From Bdellovibrionales bacterium (lineage in GTDB: Bacteria; Bdellovibrionota; UBA1018; CAIMNF01), in the NCBI GenBank assembly GCA_018266375.1, contig JAFEAO010000007.1, positions 62,001 to 126,000 of the forward strand: DNA of 64,000 nucleotides. The letters run 5' to 3'. The translations under genes were made by a program, and so were the position numbers. Within the stretch, counting starts at the first letter, position 1. The number at the start of each line of letters is the position of its first letter. The notes under the pieces were generated by a model. The model made no database searches and was not told the origin of the DNA. It saw only the letters and a list, made by a program, of their open reading frames with translations. Of the stretch, positions 1 to 8,776 are shown one piece after another.

Positions 1-2
1 TC

Positions 3-410
3 ATCTCTTCCGTTCCAGGCGGCAAATTCGTGTCCATGAGCGGAACTTCGATGTCTAGCCCTCACGCAACCGGTGCAACCGCGATCTTGTTCCAAATCAA
101 GAGCGACTTGAACCCAGCTGCTGTTCGCAAAATCCTGAGCGATACCGCCGCAAACGTCGATGCCAACGGAAATCCGTCTCCAAGCAAAGCTTGGAACGCT
201 ACCTACGGCTTCGGTAAACTCGACATGAACGCCGCCGTGAATATGGCGCTCGCAGTACGTCACCGTGCCGAGAGCCCGACCCTCGGCCTCGTTGAGTCTT
301 TGATCAAAACTCCGGAGATGATCTCCGTAGATCAAATCATGGACTTACTCGGCGACCAAGAAGCATTGAACCCGTACAAATCCAACATCGCTATTCCAAG
401 CTGGATGTAA
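3..410 (+). CDS. Subtilisin-like serine protease (S8 family), C-terminal part
   Basis: The reading frame is open from the first bases of the window, so this is the 3' end of a longer gene. It carries the subtilase active-site serine motif GTSMSSPHATG within about the first 25 residues, followed by the helix that packs behind it and a typical end-of-domain YGFGKLDMNAAV segment. Subtilases are secreted or periplasmic endopeptidases; the Asp and His of the triad must lie upstream, outside the window. About 55 residues follow the catalytic domain and show no further domain. An intrinsic terminator follows the stop codon. The family call is firm; substrate and export route cannot be judged from this fragment. 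Confidence 0.93.
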   Translation: MSSVPGGKFVSMSGTSMSSPHATGATAILFQIKSDLNPAAVRKILSDTAANVDANGNPSPSKAWNATYGFGKLDMNAAVNMALAVRHRAESPTLGLVESLIKTPEMISVDQIMDLLGDQEALNPYKSNIAIPSWM

Positions 411-435
411 GACCGAGTTCAAAACATAAAATCGA

Positions 436-464
436 AAGGGAAGCCGGTTCGGCTTCCCTTTTTT
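436..464 (+). terminator. Rho-independent terminator after the subtilase gene
   Basis: A perfect 10-bp stem (AAGGGAAGCC / GGCTTCCCTT) with a 5-base loop is followed directly by a T run. It lies 26 bases after the subtilase stop codon and 60 bases before comF. Confidence 0.92.
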
Positions 465-526
465 ATTTTCAATAAATTGATATTTAATTCAGCTCCGTAG
501 GCACGGCGATTGCTACTTTATTAAGC

Positions 527-1204
527 ATGCTCAATCCAACTCTCTTAAAACTCCCCGCACTCTTCCAGCCGTTTATATGCGTCGGCTGCGGGGCATTTCA
601 ACACAAAACGCTCTGCTCCTTCTGTAAAGCGGAATGGATCCATTACTCCAAACCTCATCCGGGCATCTTTGATAATACCGTCTTCTACTCCCTCTGGTTC
701 GGAAACGAGATCATCTACCGGACTTTCAGACAGTGGAAGCAGACGGGATCGGGAAAGCTCGAGAATCTGCTTTTTCGAGTCGACCCGACTCTGATGCTCT
801 GCTTGCGGGAAGAAAAGTTCGAGGCCATAGTGCCGATTCCTCAGCATCAACCGCGTTCTTGGTCGAGAGGCTTTGAGTCGGCAACTGCAATCGCCGAGAT
901 GTTCCGGAAAAAACTGCGCGTCCCCGTCTGTCGCGCGCTCAGACTGAAGCGTCCGCACGCCGCCGACCCTTCACCCCATCTCAATCAAGCAATGAAAGAC
1001 CGCCTCGATCGCGAGTTTTCGCACGAGCCGTTCGAGCTTGTTCGCGATATGAAACTACCTAAAAAGATTTTGCTCGTCGACGACATCGTCACGACCGGAA
1101 TCACGCTCCGGCACGCACTCAAGGTGCTGTCGCAAGCCCGAGAGGGGATGCAAATCAAGACCGCCGCGCTCGTCTTCAAGCCCGCATCGCGGCAGCTCAC
1201 TTAA
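527..1204 (+). CDS. ComF family protein (phosphoribosyltransferase fold)
   Basis: The N terminus has the paired cysteine zinc knuckle of ComF proteins (C18, C21, C30, C33). The C-terminal half has a type I phosphoribosyltransferase signature, VDDIVTTG at about residues 184-191, which binds PRPP in this fold. At 225 residues it is normal for the family. ComF proteins are linked to DNA uptake and natural transformation in some bacteria, but their biochemical role is not settled. The gene stands alone: a terminator precedes it and it overlaps a convergent gene by 4 bases at its 3' end. No strong ribosome binding site is seen before the ATG. Confidence 0.9.
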   Translation: MLNPTLLKLPALFQPFICVGCGAFQHKTLCSFCKAEWIHYSKPHPGIFDNTVFYSLWFGNEIIYRTFRQWKQTGSGKLENLLFRVDPTLMLCLREEKFEAIVPIPQHQPRSWSRGFESATAIAEMFRKKLRVPVCRALRLKRPHAADPSPHLNQAMKDRLDREFSHEPFELVRDMKLPKKILLVDDIVTTGITLRHALKVLSQAREGMQIKTAALVFKPASRQLT

Positions 1205-2331
1205 AGAGTATTGGTTGGCATGTCTTCGAGGATCGCATTCGATTGCGCATCCGCAGAAGCCGTTTCGAATTCCATCGCCGGAATGGAAAACAAGTTCGCC
1301 AAGGTCTCAAGCGCGTGGCTGAAACCGAATGAATCGGTCATCAGGACGAAATCCGCGTTCGAGTCTGACGGCTTGCTGTGGTTATCGATCACCAAGAAAG
1401 CGGATTCAAAACGAACTTGCTCTTTTTCGACGGTGCGGCTGAACTCAGTTGCCGAATCGGTCTCCGCGCCGAACGCACGGTTCAACGATTGCTTCAATTT
1501 ACGCAGCTTTTTCATGATCTCGTGGTTTTCTTCGGTCTCATCCACTTTCATGAATACGGTCCAAACACTCCGCTTAGAGTCGGTAAAATAGCCGAGAACG
1601 TCACGATCGAATTCCTCGCCCGCGTCGCGGTTCATCGGAATCACAAAACCCGTGTCCTGGGGGTACGGCATCTCATCTTTGTGAGAGAACACCACTTGAA
1701 GGGCGCTCATACGATTCGCGGATTTGGTCGAACCCATCTGATGCTTCATCACGGTGCCGAGTTTAGGCAAGTGTTTGAGCTCCTGGATCGAGTCGCAGTA
1801 GTAGAACTGTTTGAACTTGGTTTTGAGCCCGCTGGCGAATTGGACTTCGCCGCCGTGCTCATAAATCTCAAGCTCGACGATCGGGCCTACGCTCAAGTGA
1901 GTGATCGACGGATGGGTTTCAAAAACTTTGCGGAGGAAGTCTTCGGCCATGGCAGGAGAGACGCCGCGGATACGGAATTCAGACGTACCCAGGTTCAGTT
2001 GCTCCGGTTTCCAAACCGACTCGTTAAAGGCTTCTAGCTGCGCATCAACATTGCTCGAGCGCATGTAGGGCGGAAGCTTAAAACCTTTTTTAAAGACTCG
2101 GTGAAAGCAGCCCTTTTCTACAGGTTGTGCCAAGATTTCGTCCGAGAATACGCTGTAAGAGTCGAGCATGGCGCCCAGAGCCAATTCGCTTTTTAAATAA
2201 GGCATAACGGGCATCAAGCGTGCGCCAGTACCTTTGGCCCAAACCACCTCTTCTTCGCGTTTTAAGAGCTGAGAGATCAAAAAAACGGCGGCTGAACTGT
2301 CCCCGAATACAATCACTGGTGTCTTACTCAT
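1201..2331 (-). CDS. Uncharacterised protein with an N-terminal Rossmann-like motif
   Basis: The 376-residue protein opens with VIVFGDSSAAVFLISQLL, a beta-turn-alpha segment like the nucleotide-binding start of FAD/NAD-dependent enzymes, followed by an acidic residue run at the end of the next strand. The rest shows no motif that I recognise. I chose the ATG at 2331 rather than the upstream in-frame TTG at 2367, because the Rossmann strand then starts at residue 5, as is usual. No signal peptide or membrane span is visible, so it is probably cytoplasmic. It is convergent with comF and divergent from the DUF3108 gene. A flavin- or NAD-dependent oxidoreductase is possible but not shown. Confidence 0.75.
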   Translation of the reverse strand: MSKTPVIVFGDSSAAVFLISQLLKREEEVVWAKGTGARLMPVMPYLKSELALGAMLDSYSVFSDEILAQPVEKGCFHRVFKKGFKLPPYMRSSNVDAQLEAFNESVWKPEQLNLGTSEFRIRGVSPAMAEDFLRKVFETHPSITHLSVGPIVELEIYEHGGEVQFASGLKTKFKQFYYCDSIQELKHLPKLGTVMKHQMGSTKSANRMSALQVVFSHKDEMPYPQDTGFVIPMNRDAGEEFDRDVLGYFTDSKRSVWTVFMKVDETEENHEIMKKLRKLKQSLNRAFGAETDSATEFSRTVEKEQVRFESAFLVIDNHSKPSDSNADFVLMTDSFGFSHALETLANLFSIPAMEFETASADAQSNAILEDMPTNTL

Positions 2332-2427
2332 GGGATTTATTAGATCGAGAATTGCAGCACCCGGCAACGAAAAATTGACGCGGATACAACGAAAAAGGTT
2401 GAATCGCGTATACCGTAGGAATTCAAT

Positions 2428-2456
2428 TTGAGTTTAAGAGATTCGTTGTTTATATT
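2428..2456 (+). promoter_or_regulatory. Sigma-70-type promoter with the -10 box 6 bases before the ATG
   Basis: TTGAGT at 2428-2433, a 17-base spacer, then TATATT at 2451-2456. The start codon follows after only 6 bases, so transcription would begin at or next to the A of the ATG, giving a leaderless mRNA. Confidence 0.65.
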
Positions 2457-2462
2457 AACGCA

Positions 2463-3407
2463 ATGCGTAATTCATCTCTATTGCTGCTGGCTGCTCTTTT
2501 TCTTCAAACTTCATTCGCAAACGCGGTTCAAAACGTTCCGTTCAAACAAGGCGAAAAGATTAAGTATCACCTTCAGTGGAAAGGTCTGTTGCTATTGAAA
2601 ATCAACGCCGCCGATCTCGAGAGCGAAATCACGTCTCTCGATCCGACGACGGGTCTCATGACCTTGAAAGCGCATGTTGCCACCATTCCCGGCACCCTTG
2701 CCCACAAGCAATACGCAACCGAATATAATATCAATGCATCGATGGATGCCAACACGATGAGCACATTAAAATATATCCAGCGTGGCAAAGAAGACGGTGC
2801 CAACGAAGTAAAAGACGTGGTTCACGTTTGCGATCCGAAAGATCAAAGCTGTCTCTTTACTTACCACCGTTCGGTCAGAAACAAAAACGAGACCAAAAAG
2901 CAGGGAAAACTCGTGATGGAAGACCGCATCAACATCAAGGGCATCAAAGCACCGGTGCAAGGTCAGGTTCAGAGCGTGATCTCCATGCTTTACTACTTGA
3001 GGGCTGCAAGCCTTCCGGCTAAAAAAGGCGCGACGGCTTTCGTTCCGGTTTTGTTTGAAGACGATATCTTCAAAATGCACATCACCAACAACGGCCCGGG
3101 CAAAAACGCGACGATCGATGGACAGTCTTACTCGACCAACACCTACATCGTGAGCCTCGAAAAAACTGGTCACGTAAAAGCCCCGACCGCTGCCGATGCC
3201 TCCACTTATGAAAAAGTAACAGGTAAAGCTTCAATCGGTGAAGAAGGCGAGTCTTTGCAAAAGTTCAATATGACGATTGCAAACGATCCGGCAAAAACGA
3301 TCACATACGCGGTGACGAAACTCAAAGTCGGAAGATTCCAAATTCTCCTTCGTAATGATAACGATAACAATAACGGCAGCGCGACCGACGATTCCGACGA
3401 AGAATGA
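2463..3407 (+). CDS. DUF3108 domain-containing exported protein
   Basis: The 314-residue product starts with a clear signal peptide (hydrophobic LLLLAALFLQ, cleavage probably after SFANA). The body has the beta-rich layout of DUF3108 periplasmic proteins, starting with an FKQGEKIKYHLQWKG segment and including repeated DGxSY-type turns. The extreme C terminus is acidic and low-complexity (Asn/Asp runs). The function of DUF3108 proteins is unknown. The gene is monocistronic and lacks a Shine-Dalgarno sequence, which fits the leaderless promoter just upstream. Confidence 0.82.
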   Translation: MRNSSLLLLAALFLQTSFANAVQNVPFKQGEKIKYHLQWKGLLLLKINAADLESEITSLDPTTGLMTLKAHVATIPGTLAHKQYATEYNINASMDANTMSTLKYIQRGKEDGANEVKDVVHVCDPKDQSCLFTYHRSVRNKNETKKQGKLVMEDRINIKGIKAPVQGQVQSVISMLYYLRAASLPAKKGATAFVPVLFEDDIFKMHITNNGPGKNATIDGQSYSTNTYIVSLEKTGHVKAPTAADASTYEKVTGKASIGEEGESLQKFNMTIANDPAKTITYAVTKLKVGRFQILLRNDNDNNNGSATDDSDEE

Positions 3408-3456
3408 CCCGCTGCCGCGCGCAGCGTTATCTACGCGCGTTTTAGGATGATCGAGC

Positions 3457-3490
3457 TTGTCAAATGATAGGGTAACCGAGTAGTTTACCC
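3457..3490 (+). promoter_or_regulatory. PTS operon promoter with overlapping inverted repeat (operator candidate)
   Basis: TTGTCA at 3457-3462 and TAGTTT at 3481-3486 are 18 bases apart. An inverted repeat, GGGTAA (3470-3475) and TTACCC (3485-3490), covers the -10 region and ends 2 bases before the ATG, where a bound repressor would block transcription. The ATG follows the -10 box by 6 bases and has no Shine-Dalgarno sequence. Confidence 0.55.
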
Positions 3491-3492
3491 GC

Positions 3493-5445
3493 ATGCGATC
3501 AGACACGAATTCTCCTGCCTTTTGGAACCGCGCCTTTACGCAACTGCAACGCCTAGGCCAAGCGTTAATGCTTCCCGTTTCGGTACTTCCAGCAGCCGGT
3601 CTCATGGTCGCAGCCGGCCGGATGTTCACTGATTTCACCAAAGACGAAACCAGTATCTCCTATCAAATCGGTAAGGTCCTCTACTCGAGCGGTCTCAGCG
3701 TTTTCGAACAACTGTCGCTGATCTTCGCGGTCGGCGTCGCCGTCGGTTTCACCGGCTCGGCGGGTGTCTCCGGTCTCGCGGCAGTTACGGGCTTCTTTGC
3801 ATTCACCACCGTGTTGAAGACTTTCGGTGAGATTCTCCACCTCGACACAGCGATCAACACCGGCGTACTCGGCGGCATCATGGTCGGCGCGCTCGTCGCA
3901 AATTTGTACAACCGTTATCACACGGTAAAACTGCATCCGGTACTCGGCTTCTTTTCGGGCAAGCGTCTCGTTCCGATCTTGTCGGTACTCGCATCGGTCG
4001 CGCTCGCGCTGGTGTTCGTCGTGGTTTGGCCTCCGATTCAAACCGGCATCCACAATTTCGGCGTATCCGTCATGGGCTCCGAGTTCGGTCCGAGTATTTA
4101 CGCTTCGATCAAACGTTTGCTTATTCCGGTCGGTCTCCACCACGTATTCTATCCAAGCTTCTTGTATGAATTCGGCGAATTCACGACAGCGGCAGGCAAA
4201 GTCGTTCACGGCGAAACCACTCGTTACTTCGCGGGAGACCCGTCTGCCGGCCGCTTCATGGCGTCTGAGTTCCCGATGATGATCTTTGGCCTTCCGGCTG
4301 CCGCTCTCGCGATGACTTTGCGCGCGAAACCGCAGAATCGAAAAATGGTCGCCGGGATCATGCTCACCGCCGCTTTGACTTCGATCATCACCGGCATCAC
4401 CGAGCCAATCGAATTCGCATTCATCTTCGTCGCTCCGCCACTCTACATCGCGCACGCGTGCTTGGCGTTTATCTCCGGTATGCTGACCTCGGCGTTCGAC
4501 ATTCATTTAGGCTACACGTTCTCGTCATCGCTCATCGACTTGTTCCTCGGATACTTCAACCAAAAGAACGTATCGATGCTCTTCTTGGTGGTTGGCCCGA
4601 TCATGGCGGTCGCGTACTTCTCGGTATTTTACTGGGCGATCGGTTTCTTTGATTTCAAAACCCCGGGTCGCGAAGACACGGATATACTCGCTCAAACCGG
4701 CGACGGCGCCTCGGCTCCGGCAAGCCTGGTCGAAAAGGCGGCAGCCGTACTCGTTGCCATCGGTGGCGCTCAGAATATCCAAACCATGGAAGCCTGCATC
4801 ACTCGCTTGCGTTTGAGCCTCAAAAACCCCGGTGCGATCGACGAGAAGAAACTAAAAGCGCTCGGCGCATCGGGCATCATGAAAGCCGGCCAGAACGTGC
4901 AAATCGTGTTCGGCGTGGAATCGGATTTCTTGAAAACTGAGATCCAAAAAATCGTCGCGATGGGCGGCGACGTTTTCCCAAGCCAAAACGGCGCGGGCAA
5001 AGGCGTCGGTTCTCCTCTCACCGGCAATGTGCTCGCGGCCTCGCAGATCCCGGATCAAACTTTCGCTCAAGAGATGATGGGTAAAACGATCGCGATCCTC
5101 CCGACCTCAAACGTCGTGACCGCGCCGTTTGACGGCGAAGTCGCCACCCTCTTCCACACCCACCATGCTTTGGGGCTCGTATCTAAAGAAGGTTTAGAAG
5201 TCCTCATCCACATCGGGATCGATACCGTGAAAATGAACGGCGAAGGCTTCAAAGCATTCATCAAACAAGGCGATAAAGTCACCAAGGGACAAAAGCTGAT
5301 CGAATTTGATCGCTCACTCATCGAAAAGAAGGCGAAGTCTCTCGTTACTCCGATCGTCATCACTAACGCGGATCAATTTCCAAAACTGCAATTGGTCGCA
5401 GGATCGAATATCACCACAGGAGATAATCTATGGAAGTTCAACTGA
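3493..5445 (+). CDS. nagE: PTS sugar transporter, EIICBA, glucose/N-acetylglucosamine type
   Basis: This one 650-residue chain holds all three EII domains. The EIIC membrane domain (about 1-390) has the ITGITEPIEF sugar-site loop. EIIB has its phosphorylated Cys435 in ACITRLRL. EIIA has the two catalytic histidines, His558 in HHALGLVS and His573 in LIHIGIDTVKMNGEGF. The order and length match Escherichia coli NagE more closely than PtsG, which lacks a fused EIIA. It imports and phosphorylates a hexose, most likely GlcNAc or glucose. It is the first gene of an operon with HPr (overlap 16 bases) and enzyme I, so the whole phosphorelay is made together. The substrate choice is inferred. Confidence 0.92.
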   Translation: MRSDTNSPAFWNRAFTQLQRLGQALMLPVSVLPAAGLMVAAGRMFTDFTKDETSISYQIGKVLYSSGLSVFEQLSLIFAVGVAVGFTGSAGVSGLAAVTGFFAFTTVLKTFGEILHLDTAINTGVLGGIMVGALVANLYNRYHTVKLHPVLGFFSGKRLVPILSVLASVALALVFVVVWPPIQTGIHNFGVSVMGSEFGPSIYASIKRLLIPVGLHHVFYPSFLYEFGEFTTAAGKVVHGETTRYFAGDPSAGRFMASEFPMMIFGLPAAALAMTLRAKPQNRKMVAGIMLTAALTSIITGITEPIEFAFIFVAPPLYIAHACLAFISGMLTSAFDIHLGYTFSSSLIDLFLGYFNQKNVSMLFLVVGPIMAVAYFSVFYWAIGFFDFKTPGREDTDILAQTGDGASAPASLVEKAAAVLVAIGGAQNIQTMEACITRLRLSLKNPGAIDEKKLKALGASGIMKAGQNVQIVFGVESDFLKTEIQKIVAMGGDVFPSQNGAGKGVGSPLTGNVLAASQIPDQTFAQEMMGKTIAILPTSNVVTAPFDGEVATLFHTHHALGLVSKEGLEVLIHIGIDTVKMNGEGFKAFIKQGDKVTKGQKLIEFDRSLIEKKAKSLVTPIVITNADQFPKLQLVAGSNITTGDNLWKFN

Positions 5446-5690
5446 AGATTAAAAACAAAGAAGGATTGCACGCTCGTCCGGCAGGCGTTCTCGCTAAAAA
5501 GGCGGCCGAGTTTCAGTCCAACATTCAAATCGTCGTGAACGGCCAAATCAAAAGCGCAAAATCGATCATGGCACTCATGAGCTTGAGTTTAAAACACGAC
5601 CAACCTTTTACTCTCATCATCGATGGTCCAGACGCGCAAGTCGCGGGCGATACACTGAGCGAACTCGTCAATAACGAGTTCAAGGTTTAA
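5430..5690 (+). CDS. ptsH: PTS phosphocarrier protein HPr
   Basis: The 86-residue protein has the HPr active site with His14 in GLHARPAG and a Ser45 region (KSIMAL) equal to the regulatory serine of other HPr proteins. It passes phosphate from enzyme I to EIIA. The start lies inside the end of the transporter gene, with a good AGGAG site (ACAGGAGATAATCT before the ATG), which fits translational coupling. It is followed after 24 bases by ptsI. Confidence 0.96.
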   Translation: MEVQLKIKNKEGLHARPAGVLAKKAAEFQSNIQIVVNGQIKSAKSIMALMSLSLKHDQPFTLIIDGPDAQVAGDTLSELVNNEFKV

Positions 5691-5714
5691 GCCGAAGACT
5701 CGAGGGGGCTAAAC

Positions 5715-7481
5715 TTGCTAGAACTGGTAAGACAGACGCAGCATCCGTACCGACCTCTGACCCAAGGGAGCGGCGTCTCTAAAGGTATTGCCGTAGGTAA
5801 GGCTTGGGTCTTCGATCCGAGTGTCCACCAACATGCCGAAGTCAAAAGCCAGGGAGTCGAGATCGAGCTCACCCGGTTCCGCCAAGCTCAACGCAAAGTC
5901 CTCGCCAAAATCGAAGCTTTGGTCCAAAAAACCAAAGCCGAAGTCGGCGAAGAAGAATCGCAAATCTTCGAAGCGCACTTTATGATATTGCAAGACGAGG
6001 AACTGATCGGACCGATCCTCTTTGCGATCGAGCAAGAACATCTCTCCAGTGAGAGCGCGATCGAAAAATCGTTCCGCCTCCAGATCCAAATTTTTGAGAC
6101 GTCGGACTCGGATTACATGCGCGAACGGGCGCTTGATCTTAAAGATCTCAAAACTCAGCTCCTCGACATCTTGAATCCAAGCGAGAAGCCGGGCCTGAGC
6201 AAACTCCTCGCACCAATCATCCTGGTGGCAGAGGATCTCACTCCTTCGCAAACGATGACGATGGATCGCAAGAACGTGCTCGCGATCATCACCGAAAAAG
6301 GCGGCCAGACCTCGCACACCGCGATCATCGCTCGCACGCTCGGTATTCCGGCCGTGACCGGCGTCCCTCGTGCGACCACCATGTTTTCTAAGCACGACCA
6401 GATCGCTCTCGACGGCGAGGAAGGCTCGCTCTTCCTGCTCAATGACCTCGAGATGAAAAAGTATTTTACCGATCGTGCGGTCCTGCAATACACGGACAAG
6501 CAGAAGGTCCAGCTCCTGCGCGGCAAGCCGACACTAACCAAAGACGCGCACATGATCTCGCTCTACGCCAACATCGGCAGCGAAAAGGACCTGGATGCGG
6601 TCGAAAAAGGCGATGCCGAAGGGATCGGTCTCTTTCGTACCGAGTTTTTGTTCATGGAACGCAAGACGGCGCCGACACTTGAGGATCAGCTTCGCGTATA
6701 CAAGACCGTGCTCAATAAACTTGCGCCTAAAGAAGTCGTGATCCGCACGCTTGATGTCGGCGGAGACAAACCGATTCCGTACATCAAAATCGAAAAAGAA
6801 GACAACCCGTTCTTGGGTGTTCGCGCGCTTCGTTATTGCCTGAAAGATATCGAGCTCTTTAAAACTCAGATCAAGGCGATGTTATTCGCCAACGAGAAGG
6901 CCAACCTCTCGATCATGGTTCCGATGGTGAGCCGTGCGACCGAGATGAAGCAGGTCAAAGAAGTGGTCGACACCTGCGTCGCTGAACTTGAAAAAGACCC
7001 ACGCTACAAAAAGAAACCTTTCAAACTCGGCGCGATGGTCGAGATTCCTGCGCTTATTTTCGAGTTGGCTGAAATCAAAAAATACGTCTCCTTTGTGAGC
7101 GTCGGCACGAACGACCTCCTTCAGTATTCGGTCGCGGCCGACCGCATGAACCCGGAGCTTCAAAACATTTACAATCCGTTTAACTTGGGCTTTATCCGCA
7201 TGATGAATTTGCTCGCGCAACAGGCAATCGCCGCGCGCTTGGAGCTTGGCATCTGCGGCGAACTCGGCGGAATTCAGGAGTTCATCCCGCTTTGGATCGG
7301 GATGGGTTACCAAAAGCTCAGCATGATTCCGAGTGAAGTATTGGGACGCCGGTCTCTGGTTTCGAAATTCAGCTTCGAGCGCTGCAGAAAGCTCTTGGCC
7401 GAAGTTTTGAAAGCCAAGCATGAGACCGATGTAAAACTGAAGCTCACGGATTTTATTCAAAAAGGGGAGAAAACAACATGA
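5715..7481 (+). CDS. ptsI: PTS enzyme I (phosphoenolpyruvate-protein phosphotransferase)
   Basis: At 588 residues it has the usual length. The phosphorylated histidine is His201 in GGQTSHTAIIAR, and the C-terminal PEP-binding barrel is complete, including the MVEIPA strand, the SVGTNDLLQY loop and the ICGELGG catalytic cysteine near the end. It autophosphorylates with PEP and then charges HPr. The start is a TTG supported by GAGGGGG 6 bases upstream; there is no ATG at the right place. The stop overlaps the next start by 4 bases (ATGA). Confidence 0.96.
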   Translation: MLELVRQTQHPYRPLTQGSGVSKGIAVGKAWVFDPSVHQHAEVKSQGVEIELTRFRQAQRKVLAKIEALVQKTKAEVGEEESQIFEAHFMILQDEELIGPILFAIEQEHLSSESAIEKSFRLQIQIFETSDSDYMRERALDLKDLKTQLLDILNPSEKPGLSKLLAPIILVAEDLTPSQTMTMDRKNVLAIITEKGGQTSHTAIIARTLGIPAVTGVPRATTMFSKHDQIALDGEEGSLFLLNDLEMKKYFTDRAVLQYTDKQKVQLLRGKPTLTKDAHMISLYANIGSEKDLDAVEKGDAEGIGLFRTEFLFMERKTAPTLEDQLRVYKTVLNKLAPKEVVIRTLDVGGDKPIPYIKIEKEDNPFLGVRALRYCLKDIELFKTQIKAMLFANEKANLSIMVPMVSRATEMKQVKEVVDTCVAELEKDPRYKKKPFKLGAMVEIPALIFELAEIKKYVSFVSVGTNDLLQYSVAADRMNPELQNIYNPFNLGFIRMMNLLAQQAIAARLELGICGELGGIQEFIPLWIGMGYQKLSMIPSEVLGRRSLVSKFSFERCRKLLAEVLKAKHETDVKLKLTDFIQKGEKTT

Positions 7482-8770
7482 TCTACATCAAGACGGAATT
7501 CGTCGCGCTCATCGTGATGATGACGTTATCCACCTCGGCGCAATCGGCGCGAGCGGACAACGCTTACATGACTCAGTATCAACGCGCGGTTCAAGGCGCG
7601 ATCGCGAACCTGCTTCCAAACGGAGCGGTGATCGCTTCTCCTTCTCACAGCAACCCCGATTATTATTATGATTGGGTTCGCGACACATCTCTCACGATGA
7701 AGACGTTGATCCAGCTCCAACTCGATTCGCACCTGAGCGCTCTTGCTAAAAAAGACATCGCTCGCCGCATCGATCGCTGGGTCGATTGGGAACTCGCACG
7801 CCAGGAAACTCCGACTAAACTCACCGATCAAGGCGAGCCGCGTTTTTACGTCGATGGCCGCGCTAACCGTGAGCCTTGGGGACGTCCGCAAAACGACGGC
7901 CCGGCATTGCGCGCGCTCGCTACGATCGAGCTCGCTAATCAGTGGATCCAACAAGGCCACCTGGACTGGGTTAAGGCTAAGCTCTATAAAGGCGTCATTC
8001 CAGCCAACACCCTGATCAAGCGCGACCTCGAGTACGTCGCTCATCACTGGGGCGAATCGAGCTACGATTTATGGGAAGAAGAACGCGCGATGCACTACTA
8101 CACGCTCACCGCTCAAATGGTGGCGCTCACAAAAGGCGCGAAGCTCGCAAAGGTCATGGATGACAACGGCGGCGCGACCTTCTATGGCCAACAGGCCGTT
8201 GCGATTCAAAATTATTTAAAATTGTTCATCGATCCGAACACCGGCATCATCAAGTACGCGATCAATAAAGTGGTTCCCCTCCCCCACAAAAAGAGCCCGC
8301 TCGACGTCGCGGTACTTTTGATCGCCAATCAAACCTTCGACGGTAAATACTACGTGCCGATGAAAGAGACCGTGGCCACGATGAATGCGCTAACGAAAGT
8401 CTTCAAAAATATTTATCCGATCAACAAGGACACGAAGCTCCCGAACGGCCAGCCGCTCGGAACGGCAATCGGTCGCTACCCTGAAGACGTGTACAGCGGC
8501 TTCGACTTTGGCGGCGGTAACCCTTGGTTTATCTCGACCCTCGCGCTCGCCGAGTTCGCCTGCAATATGGATAAAGCCGGCTACGCGCCCGGGCAGCACC
8601 AGCAACTGCGCAATCTTGCAATGGCTCAGTTCAACCGCGTGCTCAAGCACTTGCCGCCAAACGGCACGATGTCCGAGCAGTTCCGCCGCGACAATGGTTT
8701 CGAGCAAGGCGCTCACGACCTGACCTGGAGTTACACGTCGTACATCACTGCGTATCGCGCCTGTTTTTAG
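7478..8770 (+). CDS. Exported glycoside hydrolase family 15 (glucoamylase-like) protein
   Basis: The 430-residue protein has an N-terminal signal sequence (about 26 residues, ending SARA) and a GH15 (alpha/alpha)6-barrel. Seen directly are YYYDWVRDTSL near residue 65, the NDGPALRALA segment and an EQF near the C terminus, all typical of glucoamylases. Family members release glucose from non-reducing ends of alpha-glucans. It overlaps ptsI by 4 bases. The gene order suggests an extracytoplasmic enzyme that frees a sugar, which the upstream PTS then imports. This coupling is inferred, and the usual PTS/GlcNAc annotation would then be too narrow. Confidence 0.9.
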   Translation: MIYIKTEFVALIVMMTLSTSAQSARADNAYMTQYQRAVQGAIANLLPNGAVIASPSHSNPDYYYDWVRDTSLTMKTLIQLQLDSHLSALAKKDIARRIDRWVDWELARQETPTKLTDQGEPRFYVDGRANREPWGRPQNDGPALRALATIELANQWIQQGHLDWVKAKLYKGVIPANTLIKRDLEYVAHHWGESSYDLWEEERAMHYYTLTAQMVALTKGAKLAKVMDDNGGATFYGQQAVAIQNYLKLFIDPNTGIIKYAINKVVPLPHKKSPLDVAVLLIANQTFDGKYYVPMKETVATMNALTKVFKNIYPINKDTKLPNGQPLGTAIGRYPEDVYSGFDFGGGNPWFISTLALAEFACNMDKAGYAPGQHQQLRNLAMAQFNRVLKHLPPNGTMSEQFRRDNGFEQGAHDLTWSYTSYITAYRACF

Positions 8771-8776
8771 GTGGGT

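Noticed and set aside
545-958. Long minus-strand ORF inside comF, and many similar antisense ORFs elsewhere
   Set aside because: They mirror real genes with clear domains on the other strand, are rich in Arg/Glu/Asp from complementary codons, and lack signals of their own.
1378-2037. 219-residue plus-strand ORF opposite the Rossmann-like protein
   Set aside because: The minus-strand frame has a proper start, a recognisable nucleotide-binding motif and natural composition; the plus frame has none.
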